Shown: piece after piece, positions 1-6,568 of the stretch | How positions within the stretch are numbered: position 1 is the first letter of the stretch | Layout: each line of letters opens with the position of its first letter | Assembly: GCA_002492465.1 (NCBI GenBank) | Contig: DKYT01000051.1 | Coordinates: 1-11,273, forward strand | Direction of reading: 5' to 3' | Source of the DNA: Lachnospiraceae bacterium UBA7093 | GTDB lineage: Bacteria; Bacillota; Clostridia; Lachnospirales; Lachnospiraceae | DNA length: 11,273 bases | Translations under genes and position numbers: made by a program | Notes under the pieces: generated by a model | What the model saw: only the letters and a program-made list of their open reading frames with translations | The model's database searches: none | What the model was told of the DNA's origin: nothing

Positions 1-1
1 T

Positions 2-229
2 TCAAGGAAATCTACTCCATATGCAGCACAGATGGCAGCTGAAACAGCTACAAAGGCTGCACTGGTACATGGGTTAAAGACAGTTGACGTTATGGTTAAG
101 GGACCCGGATCAGGTCGTGAGGCAGCAATCCGTGCTCTTTCTGCATGCGGTCTGGAAGTAACCAGTATCAGAGACGTGACGCCTGTTCCTCATAACGGAT
201 GCCGTCCGCCTAAGCGTCGCCGCGTCTAG
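2..229 (+). CDS. rpsK: 30S ribosomal protein S11, C-terminal part (5' end outside window)
   Basis: S11 is a protein of the small-subunit platform that contacts 16S rRNA near the E site. The reading frame is open from base 2 and gives SRKSTPYAAQMAAE, which is internal S11 sequence, so the gene begins before the window. The rest is diagnostic: VKGPGSGREAAIRAL, followed by the strongly conserved end DVTPVPHNGCRPPKRRRV. The internal ATG at base 32 is not the true start. It is the first visible gene of a conserved clostridial operon (rpsK-rpsD-rpoA-rplQ) on the + strand. It is followed by an 89-nt spacer to rpsD that holds a small GCGC-CAT-GCGC hairpin at 280-290. Identification is by direct recognition of the protein sequence and is very secure. 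Confidence 0.97.
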   Translation, partial: SRKSTPYAAQMAAETATKAALVHGLKTVDVMVKGPGSGREAAIRALSACGLEVTSIRDVTPVPHNGCRPPKRRRV

Positions 230-318
230 TAATCAGGCGAACACAAATATAGCAACAGAAAATAAAAAGTTGGAAGAAGGCGCCATGCGCTGTAAACAAT
301 AGCAGGAGGAAAATAAAA

Positions 319-912
319 ATGGCAGTAAACAGAGTTCCAGTGTTAAAAAGATGCAGATCACTTGGTCTTGATCCTGTATTTTTAGGATATGACAAGAAAT
401 CAAACAGAACAAATGCAAGAGCAGGCAAAAAGGTAAGTGAATATGGGCTTCAGCTGAGAGAAAAGCAGAAAGCGAAATTCATTTACGGCGTGCTGGAGAA
501 ACCCTTTAGAAATTACTACAAAAAAGCAGACAGAATGAAAGGCATGACCGGTGAAAACCTTATGGTTATGCTGGAGCGCAGACTTGACAGCGTTGTTTTC
601 AGAATGGGCTTTGCAAGAACCAGAAGAGAAGCAAGACAGATTGTAGGTCATAAGCATGTATTGGTGAACGGAAAGCCGGTTCAGATTCCTTCCTACCTGA
701 TTAAAGCAGGGGATGTGATCGAAATCAGAGAGAAATCCAGATCCTTACAGAGATATAAAGATATCCTTGAGGTAACAGGCGGAAGACTTGTTCCTGAATG
801 GATGGATGTGGATCAGGAGGCATTAAAGGGAACCGTTAAGAACCTTCCTACCAGAGAAATGATCGATGTTCCCGTTAATGAAATGCTTATCGTCGAGTTA
901 TATTCTAAGTAA
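319..912 (+). CDS. rpsD: 30S ribosomal protein S4
   Basis: S4 is a primary 16S rRNA-binding protein that nucleates assembly of the small-subunit body; in many bacteria it also represses its own operon by binding mRNA. The 197-residue product has the clostridial N-terminus MAVNRVPVLKRCRSLGLDP. It then has the S4 RNA-binding domain, at about residues 88-150 (LERRLDSVVFRMGFARTRREARQIVGHKHVLVNG), and the conserved end VPVNEMLIVELYSK. Only one Cys (C12) lies in the N-terminal region, so this is the zinc-free form; the four-cysteine zinc site of other S4 proteins is absent. The start is supported by an AGGAGG-type site at 304-309. It sits between rpsK and rpoA. The reading frame is intact and of normal length. 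Confidence 0.98.
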   Translation: MAVNRVPVLKRCRSLGLDPVFLGYDKKSNRTNARAGKKVSEYGLQLREKQKAKFIYGVLEKPFRNYYKKADRMKGMTGENLMVMLERRLDSVVFRMGFARTRREARQIVGHKHVLVNGKPVQIPSYLIKAGDVIEIREKSRSLQRYKDILEVTGGRLVPEWMDVDQEALKGTVKNLPTREMIDVPVNEMLIVELYSK

Positions 913-936
913 GACGTTGCGCAGAGTTTTATTTTG

Positions 937-987
937 TTACGATATGCCGGCTCGCAAAGCGTGGCGGCGCTCGTTCGTAAAGGAGGG
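937..987 (+). promoter_or_regulatory. stem-loop immediately upstream of the rpoA ribosome-binding site
   Basis: In the 83-nt rpsD-rpoA spacer, TTACGA (937-942) is perfectly complementary to TCGTAA (975-980). Inside it lies a compact GC-rich hairpin: GCC/GGC (946-948 with 966-968), GC/GC (950-951 with 964-965) and CGC/GCG (953-955 with 959-961) closed by an AAA loop. The outer stem ends directly against the AGGAGG Shine-Dalgarno (981-986), and the start codon at 996 is a TTG. It may set the translation level of rpoA relative to the ribosomal genes, or mark a processing site. The pairing is seen; the function is inferred. Confidence 0.4.
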
Positions 988-995
988 TATTTGCA

Positions 996-1955
996 TTGTT
1001 TGATTTTGAAAGACCAAATATTGAGGTAGCAGAAATCTCTGAGGATAAGAAGTATGGCAGATTCGTCGTAGAACCGCTGGAAAGAGGATACGGCATCACG
1101 CTGGGTAATTCACTTAGAAGAATTATGCTCTCTTCACTTCCTGGCGCCGCTGTAAGCCAGGTTAAGATTGACGGCGTTTTGCATGAATTCAGTTCCGTTG
1201 AAGGCGTTAAGGAAGATGTAACTGAAATCATTATGAACATCAAGAGCCTGGCAATCAGAAACAACAGCGATACAAACGAACCCAAAACCGCATACATCGA
1301 ATATGAGGGCGAGGGCATCGTGAAAGCCTCAGATATTCAGTGCGATCAGGATATTGAAATTTTGAATCCTGACCTTACGATTGCAACCTTAAGCGGAAAG
1401 AATACCAAGCTTTACATGGAACTGACGATCACAAAGGGCAGAGGCTATGTAAGCGCAGATAAGAACAAGAGTGAAGATCTGCCCATTGGTGTGATTGCAA
1501 TTGATTCTATTTACACACCTGTGGAAAGAGTAAACGTAACCGTCGAAAATACCCGTGTTGGTCAGATCACAGACTTTGATAAGCTGACCCTGGACGTTCA
1601 CACAAATGGAACGCTGGTGCCGGATGAAGCAGTGAGCCTGGCTGCAAAAGTATTAAGCGAGCACTTAAGCCTTTTCATTGACTTATCCGAGAATGCCAAA
1701 ACCGCAGAGGTGATGGTAGAGAAGGAAGAGGATGAGAAGGAAAAGGTTCTGGAAATGAGCATTGACGAGTTAGAATTGTCAGTTCGTTCCTATAACTGCT
1801 TAAAGCGTGCAGGCATCAACACAGTGGAAGAGTTGACCAATAAGACTTCCGAGGATATGATGAAGGTTCGTAATCTGGGACGCAAATCATTAGAAGAGGT
1901 TTTGGCAAAATTAAAAGAGTTGGGATTACAGCTGAATCCAAGCGATGAAGGCTGA
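996..1955 (+). CDS. rpoA: DNA-directed RNA polymerase alpha subunit
   Basis: The alpha subunit dimerises to scaffold assembly of beta and beta', and contacts UP-element DNA and activators through its C-terminal domain. The 319-residue product starts MFDFERPNIEVAE and carries the N-terminal dimerisation domain (to about residue 235; EPLERGYGITLGNSLRRIMLSSLPGAA is the classic assembly motif). An acidic linker follows (EKEEDEKEKVLE). The C-terminal helix-hairpin-helix domain (LSVRSYNCLKRAGINTVEEL and VRNLGRKSLEEV) is complete. The start is a TTG at 996, with AGGAGG at 981-986 and 9-nt spacing; no in-frame ATG precedes it at a suitable place. A stem-loop abuts the ribosome-binding site. It is co-directional with rpsD and rplQ, and length and domains are standard for Firmicutes. 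Confidence 0.98.
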   Translation: MFDFERPNIEVAEISEDKKYGRFVVEPLERGYGITLGNSLRRIMLSSLPGAAVSQVKIDGVLHEFSSVEGVKEDVTEIIMNIKSLAIRNNSDTNEPKTAYIEYEGEGIVKASDIQCDQDIEILNPDLTIATLSGKNTKLYMELTITKGRGYVSADKNKSEDLPIGVIAIDSIYTPVERVNVTVENTRVGQITDFDKLTLDVHTNGTLVPDEAVSLAAKVLSEHLSLFIDLSENAKTAEVMVEKEEDEKEKVLEMSIDELELSVRSYNCLKRAGINTVEELTNKTSEDMMKVRNLGRKSLEEVLAKLKELGLQLNPSDEG

Positions 1956-2106
1956 GCACATTTATAATGAAACGTAAGGCGGTAAATCCAAAGAGTTCGC
2001 CCTGCGTTCTCATAAATGGAGGAAAATTACATTCGGTAAGTAAGTCCAAAGAGCGTGGCCGGATGTACCATGAAGGGCATAGCCCATTGAGAAAGGAGCC
2101 AAGAAG
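1956..2106 (+). other. rpoA-rplQ spacer with degenerate direct repeat and small hairpins
   Basis: This 151-nt spacer is unusually long for this operon position. It holds two near-identical 14-mers, GTAAATCCAAAGAG (1982-1995) and GTAAGTCCAAAGAG (2040-2053), 58 bp apart. There is a GGAGG at 2018-2022 that is followed by no usable start codon. A GGGC-ATA-GCCC hairpin lies at 2075-2085, and an imperfect stem pairs CGT..GGCG (1973-1981) with CGCC..GCG (1998-2006). No convincing gene is seen. It could hold a leader structure or the trace of a small duplication. Confidence 0.3.
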
Positions 2107-2643
2107 ATGGCAAAATACAGAAAACTGGGTAAAACATCAGATCAGAGAAAAGCCTTGCTGAGAAATCAGGTAACGGCGCTGATCTACAAGGGTAAGATTA
2201 CCACTACACTTGCCAGAGCAAAGGAAGTCCAGAAGATCGCTGACGGACTGATCGCTCTTGCAGTGAAAGAAAAAGACAATTACGAGACTGTTACTGTTTC
2301 CGCAAAGGTTCCTGTAAAGGACAAAGACGGAAAGAGAGTAAAAGAAGTGGTTGACGGCAAGAAGGTTACCAAATTCGAGACCGTTGACAAGCAGATCAAG
2401 AAAGATTTGCCTTCCAGACTTCATGCAAGACACCAGATGCTCAAAGTTTTATACCCTGTAACAGAGGTTCCTGCTACAAAGGCAGGAAGAAAGAAAGGCA
2501 CAAAGGAAGTTGACCTTGTTGCAAAGCTGTTTGACGAGTATGGAACCAAGTACGCAAGCCGCAACGGTGGTTATACAAGAATCATCAAGGTTGGTCAGCG
2601 TAAGGGCGATGGGGCGATGGAAGTCGTTCTGGAGTTAGTTTAA
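2107..2643 (+). CDS. rplQ: 50S ribosomal protein L17, long form
   Basis: L17 binds 23S rRNA near the exit of the peptide tunnel. The N-terminus MAKYRKLGKTSDQRKALLRNQVTALI and the C-terminal part RNGGYTRIIKVGQRKGDGA are typical of the family. The product is 178 residues, whereas Bacillus L17 is about 120. The extra length is mainly a lysine-rich, charged segment at about residues 57-101 (KVPVKDKDGKRVKEVVDGKKVTKF), plus a smaller enlargement near 118-133. From memory, long L17 proteins are common in Lachnospiraceae, so this is probably lineage-specific rather than damage. The start ATG has AAAGGAG at 2092-2098. It is the last gene of the operon and is followed at once by a strong terminator hairpin. 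Confidence 0.96.
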   Translation: MAKYRKLGKTSDQRKALLRNQVTALIYKGKITTTLARAKEVQKIADGLIALAVKEKDNYETVTVSAKVPVKDKDGKRVKEVVDGKKVTKFETVDKQIKKDLPSRLHARHQMLKVLYPVTEVPATKAGRKKGTKEVDLVAKLFDEYGTKYASRNGGYTRIIKVGQRKGDGAMEVVLELV

Positions 2644-2659
2644 TAGGTAAGTTGCTTAG

Positions 2660-2697
2660 GAAACCCTGCATGAAAATGCGGGGTTTCTTCGTATCTG
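2660..2697 (+). terminator. Rho-independent-like terminator after rplQ
   Basis: A 12-bp stem pairs 2660-2671 (GAAACCCTGCAT) with 2676-2687 (ATGCGGGGTTTC), with one T-G wobble and a GAAA tetraloop at 2672-2675. The downstream tract TTCGTATCT is only moderately T-rich, so termination may be partial. It lies 17 nt after the rplQ stop and closes the ribosomal operon before the accessory genes. Confidence 0.8.
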
Positions 2698-2726
2698 GAG
2701 GGGCTGTCAGATACCAGGTATTTTTG

Positions 2727-2756
2727 TTGCTCATGATTTGGGGTTCGTGCTATAAT
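2727..2756 (+). promoter_or_regulatory. sigma-70/sigmaA-type promoter for the accessory three-gene cluster
   Basis: A perfect -10 TATAAT at 2751-2756 is preceded by TG at 2748-2749 (TGC-TATAAT, an extended -10). The -35 is weak (TTGCTC at 2727-2732, 18-nt spacer), which fits an extended -10 promoter. It lies between the rplQ terminator and the next gene, about 50 nt upstream of that start codon. Confidence 0.6.
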
Positions 2757-2807
2757 GAGGGATAATAAGGAAATTGTTATAGGTACAAAAGAGAGGGCAA
2801 TGTTTTT

Positions 2808-3458
2808 ATGGATACGGTTTATCAGGCTGTCAAAAATTTTTTAAAATCCTTTGTAAATTTATTTGTAGCGTTAATTGAGTTGATTACATCTTTGGTGAAT
2901 GGACTTGCATCTGTGCTTAAAAGGATAAGTCCCTGGGTGTCGGGAAAGTATACGGAACTAAGAAGCGGGCGAAGAAGCAGTCTTGGCGAAGCTGTGAAAT
3001 GGGGAATAAAAGGGAAAAAAGAAGGCGTTTTGGACTGTCAGGAGGACGAGACTGAATTGGTACAAAGGCTGCGGGAGGAGTTGCGTGGGAAGGTTACAAG
3101 TAAGGAGGAATATCTTCTTCTTTGTGCCCGGACGTCTGATTCCGGGAAGGGCTCGTTTGCCATTGCCTTATCGCTGTTGGCGCTGGTACTTGCAGGAGGC
3201 GTTGTGATTGCTGGCGGAAACAGCAGGATGGGATACAGAATCTGGGTGCTGCTGGTTATGACGGCGGTGTGCGTGGCGGTTTGCGTTGCCATTAACAGGC
3301 AACAGATGAAAGCGGCGGAAAACAGGCTGATCAGGCAGATATTGGAGGAAGAATTTAAAAATAAGGTATGGGAAGAAGAGAGCGTATCTTCAAGTGAGGA
3401 GAAGGCTAAGAAGGCAGACGGCGCGGAGGTACTGGAAAAACAGGATAAAGAGGGATAG
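2808..3458 (+). CDS. hypothetical protein with a C-terminal membrane hairpin
   Basis: The family of this 216-residue protein is not recognised. The N-terminus (residues 4-38) is a long hydrophobic/amphipathic helix (NFLKSFVNLFVALIELITSLVNGL), followed by a basic stretch (about 45-72) and an acidic/charged helix (77-95). Two closely spaced transmembrane helices lie at about 116-137 (SFAIALSLLALVLAGGVVIAGG) and 143-162 (IWVLLVMTAVCVAVCVAIN). The tail (165-216) is highly charged, probably coiled-coil and cytosolic. There is no signal peptidase site or catalytic motif. The ATG at 2808 has GAGAGGG at 2791-2797. Its GC content is clearly higher than the first part of the following ATPase gene. It is 67 bp upstream of that ATPase with no obvious promoter between, so the two may be co-transcribed. 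It could be a membrane partner or effector of the downstream pair, or an unrelated gene; the link is positional only. Confidence 0.7.
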   Translation: MDTVYQAVKNFLKSFVNLFVALIELITSLVNGLASVLKRISPWVSGKYTELRSGRRSSLGEAVKWGIKGKKEGVLDCQEDETELVQRLREELRGKVTSKEEYLLLCARTSDSGKGSFAIALSLLALVLAGGVVIAGGNSRMGYRIWVLLVMTAVCVAVCVAINRQQMKAAENRLIRQILEEEFKNKVWEEESVSSSEEKAKKADGAEVLEKQDKEG

Positions 3459-3525
3459 ATACCAGAGCGAAAAGGAAAATTATAAAGCATAAGGCAGTTT
3501 AAGGATGGAGAATGCGAGGTGTGTA

Positions 3526-4770
3526 ATGAAATTATATGTAGAGAATGTGGGGAAAATTGAGAAAGCCGATATAGAGTTAAAGGATGTCACGGTTATAACA
3601 GGCTATAATGGTACAGGTAAGAGCTCCATATGTAAAGCATTGTATGGACTTATGGATGCGTATACAAATATAAATGGAAAAATATCTCATGAGAGAAGAA
3701 GCAGTATGGTATCAGCTGTTTTTATGTGGCAGAATAAGTTACATCAACCGGATAATATTGAAGAAATTGATGATTTGACAGACGATATTGTAGATACTAT
3801 TTGGAGTTTGAAAGAAATTGACCAAGAGGCTTTTTCCTTGGAGCGTTTGGAGAATTTATTTGAGACGCGTAGTGTGAATATATCGAAAGAAGAGTTGAAA
3901 GGATTAGCAGATAGTTTGTCAGAAATAATTGAAAGAGATAAGGGAGAATATATCCTGTTTATCGTTTCACAGCGAATAAGGAGTATTTTCGAAAATCAAA
4001 TTGGACATGTGAATTTAAAGCAGTCTTCAAGTATGGAATTGGTTGACAATGGAAGATCAATAAAGGCAATTTTCAAAAACAACGAATTGATGGGAACTAG
4101 CTATTCCAACTATTTTTCAAAACAGCCAATCTATATTGAGCCTCAAAGTGTTCTGGATAATCTGGCACAGGGAAGTAAAAGAATATACAGAAACAAAAAA
4201 GAAAGGTATATACGTCCCTTTTTGCTGGCGAATGAAATTTCCGGCGATGAATTGACCCTGGAAGAATTTCAAAAAAGAGAAAAAAATATCAAATTGATTA
4301 AGGAAATTTTGGACGACATTACCCATGGGCATCTTGTGAAAAACAAGGAAACAAGCTTGTTTTATGATGAAAGAGGACTAAACGAGGCGATCGCCTGCGG
4401 CAATATAGCGTCCGGCTTAAAGCCGTTTCTGATGATTCAGCGTATGGTGGAGAATGGCACACTGGAGGAAGGGCGGATGCTGATTATCGATGAACCGGAA
4501 ATCAATCTGCATCCGGCATGGCAGTTAAAGTTTGCGAAGGTTCTGGTTTTACTGAGCACGGAATTAAAGGTGCAGGTGGTAATCAGCACTCACAGCCCCT
4601 ATTTCCTAAGAGCAATCGATTTCTATATGGAGGAACAGAAAAACACGGAAAATGGGCGGTACTATTTGACGAAAGAGACTTCTCAGGACTTATATACCCT
4701 TGTCGATGTGACGGAAAACAAGGAGCAGATCTACAAAACCATGTATGAGCCTTTGGAGGAGATCAACTAA
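3526..4770 (+). CDS. AAA/ABC-type ATPase, OLD/RecF-like, without TOPRIM
   Basis: This is a predicted ATP-driven sensor or regulator of the SMC/RecF-like class found in many defence modules. Residues 1-25 give the usual opening of the class (MKLYVENVGKIEKADIELKD). Walker A is GYNGTGKSS at 26-34. A signature-like SGLKPF is at 296-301, Walker B LIIDEPE at 319-325 with catalytic E323, and a switch His in STHSPYF (H356). The 414-residue length leaves no room for the C-terminal TOPRIM nuclease of OLD or GajA, so any effector must be supplied in trans; the next gene is the obvious candidate. The start at 3526 is preferred over an in-frame ATG at 3505 because GAGG at 3516-3519 is well placed and the product then begins as family members do. 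GC content jumps from about one third to about one half near base 4380. The ATPase fold is secure; the role is inferred. Confidence 0.85.
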   Translation: MKLYVENVGKIEKADIELKDVTVITGYNGTGKSSICKALYGLMDAYTNINGKISHERRSSMVSAVFMWQNKLHQPDNIEEIDDLTDDIVDTIWSLKEIDQEAFSLERLENLFETRSVNISKEELKGLADSLSEIIERDKGEYILFIVSQRIRSIFENQIGHVNLKQSSSMELVDNGRSIKAIFKNNELMGTSYSNYFSKQPIYIEPQSVLDNLAQGSKRIYRNKKERYIRPFLLANEISGDELTLEEFQKREKNIKLIKEILDDITHGHLVKNKETSLFYDERGLNEAIACGNIASGLKPFLMIQRMVENGTLEEGRMLIIDEPEINLHPAWQLKFAKVLVLLSTELKVQVVISTHSPYFLRAIDFYMEEQKNTENGRYYLTKETSQDLYTLVDVTENKEQIYKTMYEPLEEIN

Positions 4771-4783
4771 GGGGAAATGGAAA

Positions 4784-5338
4784 ATGCTTTTAGATAAGGA
4801 AAACTACCAGGGTACATTAAAAAAAGCCTCCTATGACGATGCAAATCAGGTAAGCCTGATCGATAATGACGGGGTGGAAACCTACTTGTTGGATGAAATG
4901 GCAAAGGATATGGAAAAGATCTATGCAATGGACAGACCGAGCACATGCGATTCTCTGTTCATTGGTGCAGAAGAAAATTATGTGATCGAGTTTAAGAATA
5001 GAGAATATGGTAAAATCTCATCCAATGATAAAAGAGAAATCAGGAAAAAAGCATACCAGACACCGGAGCTCCTTTTAAATACAGTTTTCAGGAACCTTAC
5101 CGCGGAGGAGCTGACAAGGCGCACAACACTTCTGGTCGTATTCAAAAGCATGGAGGACAAAGAAGAAAGCTTTGGCAAATTTGCAGACAAGTTAAATCAT
5201 CTTGCAAACGGCAATGTGCCGCGGATCAGATGTAAGCTGGGGCAATTTAAAAATACCTTTTATAAAGACGTGCAAACTATTGGAAAAGCAGAATTTGAAG
5301 AAAAATATCTGCCGCTGCTTGGTACTGAAGGTAATTAG
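4784..5338 (+). CDS. hypothetical protein, PD-(D/E)xK-nuclease-like partner of the ATPase
   Basis: No named family is recognised for this 184-residue protein. A region at residues 54-72 (TCDSLFIGAEENYVIEFKN) reads as a beta-hairpin with D56, E69 and K71. That D-x12-E-x-K spacing, followed by basic residues and a helix, is the core pattern of PD-(D/E)xK nucleases; an acidic helix (36-46) precedes it, as in that fold. A second hydrophobic strand, TTLLVVFKS (114-122), fits the remaining sheet. The start at 4784 is chosen because AAGGGGA (4769-4775) overlaps the ATPase stop at optimal spacing; an ATG at 4745 would overlap the ATPase gene and lacks a site. The gap from the ATPase stop is 13 bp, so the two are almost certainly translated from one mRNA. 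A nuclease effector controlled by the ATPase is the leading hypothesis, but the motif is short and could be fortuitous. Confidence 0.65.
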   Translation: MLLDKENYQGTLKKASYDDANQVSLIDNDGVETYLLDEMAKDMEKIYAMDRPSTCDSLFIGAEENYVIEFKNREYGKISSNDKREIRKKAYQTPELLLNTVFRNLTAEELTRRTTLLVVFKSMEDKEESFGKFADKLNHLANGNVPRIRCKLGQFKNTFYKDVQTIGKAEFEEKYLPLLGTEGN

Positions 5339-5343
5339 CCCCT

Positions 5344-6306
5344 TTACTCCACCACTTTCTGAAAATGCTGATAATCCTTACTGGAATTCCAATTCCCGCC
5401 CCAGGTAAATCCATGCTCTTTAAAGAGCTTGTAGCATAAATCATTTTCATCAATTTTATAAGGAAAATTCTGGGAGCGGTCAGCATAAATCTCACTTCCT
5501 TCGGGTGAGATATAGGTCTCGCCGCTTCCGTCTTTATTGAAAACGACATAAGGGTTGTAAAAAGGATTCACATCTATGGCACAGCCTAAAGCATGCTTGG
5601 AGAGGTTGCCTGTTCCGTCCACTACCCGGTAATTAAAACAGGAAGTATTATTGTCCAGCATGGAAGCCGTATCATCCCCGCCATACTCGTCGATCAGCCT
5701 GATTTTTTCCAATTGATATTCATTCAAATAAAGCTCGTAAAAGATCTCTGCAAGATCCTGGGCGATCCCTTTATTGCAGATCAATTCTCCGGTCTGCACT
5801 TCCCCATTGAAATCATAATAAAGCACCTGCATATAACGGAGATCATCATAGCTTATGGCAAGCTGCTCCTCGTCGGGAACCACATTCACCGCATTTAAAG
5901 ACAGAGCTGGCGCAAGGGTTTCAGAGACAGGATAAGAAATCCCCGTAATCCGTGCCACAACGGCATCTGTCAGGGGCTGATAAAAAAATCCCTCCTGATA
6001 AGAAATACTTTCATCCGACTCTTCCTCCGTCAACGGCGCAGGAGTCGCAGCAGGCACAGCCGAAGGCATAGTCACGTCCGAAGGCATAGCCACATCCGAT
6101 GGCATAGCCATAGGCGTAGGAGAAGCTGTAGAAACCGCGGCAGGCGGGCTTGGCGTTATGGTCTTATCCGGCGTGGCATAAGCAATTTCCGGATTCTGTT
6201 CCGCATATTCCGAAAGAGTCTCCCCCGCCGTAAGGATCCTTCCCAAAACGGAACACACTAATATAAGAAGAAATAAAAACCCGACCGGCTTCACCCATTT
6301 ATTCAT
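5344..6306 (-). CDS. membrane-anchored M15-family peptidoglycan metallopeptidase
   Basis: This is a predicted extracytoplasmic zinc peptidase acting on peptide stems of peptidoglycan (D-Ala-D-Ala carboxypeptidase or L-Ala-D-Glu endopeptidase type). Residues 7-24 form a signal anchor; no proper lipobox is seen. Residues 45-100 are a Pro/Ser/Thr/Ala-rich linker that contains three six-residue repeats, AMPSDV-AMPSDV-TMPSAV (67-84). The catalytic domain (about 150-320) has SKHALGCAIDVNPF, with zinc ligands H238 and D245, then the YISPEG segment. It ends with FTWGGNWNSSKDYQHF, with ligand H314 and D311 at the usual acid/base position. The start has AAGGAG 8 nt upstream (complement of 6315-6320). 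It is convergent with the nuclease-like gene, the stops lying 5 bp apart with no terminator hairpin visible between them. Exact bond specificity cannot be read from sequence. Confidence 0.9.
   Translation of the reverse strand: MNKWVKPVGFLFLLILVCSVLGRILTAGETLSEYAEQNPEIAYATPDKTITPSPPAAVSTASPTPMAMPSDVAMPSDVTMPSAVPAATPAPLTEEESDESISYQEGFFYQPLTDAVVARITGISYPVSETLAPALSLNAVNVVPDEEQLAISYDDLRYMQVLYYDFNGEVQTGELICNKGIAQDLAEIFYELYLNEYQLEKIRLIDEYGGDDTASMLDNNTSCFNYRVVDGTGNLSKHALGCAIDVNPFYNPYVVFNKDGSGETYISPEGSEIYADRSQNFPYKIDENDLCYKLFKEHGFTWGGNWNSSKDYQHFQKVVE
6055..6108 (-). repeat. three 18-bp tandem repeats inside the peptidase linker
   Basis: Three consecutive 18-bp units (6055-6072, 6073-6090, 6091-6108) encode TMPSAV, AMPSDV and AMPSDV in the linker between membrane anchor and catalytic domain. 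They share a GGCATAG-type core with a few substitutions. In-frame expansion or contraction would change the distance of the enzyme from the membrane. Confidence 0.85.
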
Positions 6307-6430
6307 AATTACAACTCCTTTTATACCTGAAAATGCCTTATTGGTGCGTGTGGGGGAGGTAACAGCTTTATGGGGCGGCGTTGATTGCCTGGGATGGAAA
6401 TGGGGTTTGGAGCCTTGATGGGAGGCAGTT

Positions 6431-6568
6431 AGAAGAACTTAGTATCCCGTAAGCCTGCCAGCGATTCGCGGACAGGACGTCCGCGAAAGGGGTGACTCGG
6501 TCATGGATGACCGACCACACCGTTCGCGTCAATATACGACTACCTTTACCGGGATACTTAGCTCTTCT
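6431..6568. other. branched loop of the palindrome: two nested hairpins
   Basis: Within the apex of the palindrome, TTCGCGGAC (6465-6473) pairs perfectly with GTCCGCGAA (6479-6487) across a 5-nt loop. TCGGTCA (6497-6503) pairs with TGACCGA (6508-6514) across TGGA, with a further GGTG/CACC closing stem outside it. Together with the 19-nt stem 6431-6449/6550-6568 this makes a multibranched fold. It reads almost equally well on both strands, so orientation is not settled. It may be a distinct repeat unit nested inside the larger arms. Confidence 0.7.

Noticed and set aside
1963..1968. TATAAT as a promoter for rplQ
   Set aside because: No -35 hexamer at a usable distance; probably chance in AT-rich spacer sequence.
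1967..2161. Small 64-residue frame between rpoA and rplQ
   Set aside because: No ribosome-binding site, overlaps the start of rplQ in another frame, and the composition is not protein-like.
3505..3525. Upstream in-frame start of the ATPase
   Set aside because: The only AAGG is directly next to the ATG; the start at 3526 has a correctly spaced site and gives the family-like N-terminus.
4745..4783. Upstream start of the nuclease-like gene inside the ATPase
   Set aside because: The ribosome-binding site fits 4784, not 4745; the extra 13 residues overlap the ATPase coding end.
5593..5898. 101-residue frame on the + strand within the peptidase gene
   Set aside because: It is antisense to a well-supported M15 coding sequence and has no ribosome-binding site or recognisable domain.
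6450..6549. tRNA-like cloverleaf in the palindrome loop
   Set aside because: Branches exist, but there is no acceptor stem with a CCA-type end, no T-loop consensus and no plausible anticodon arm.
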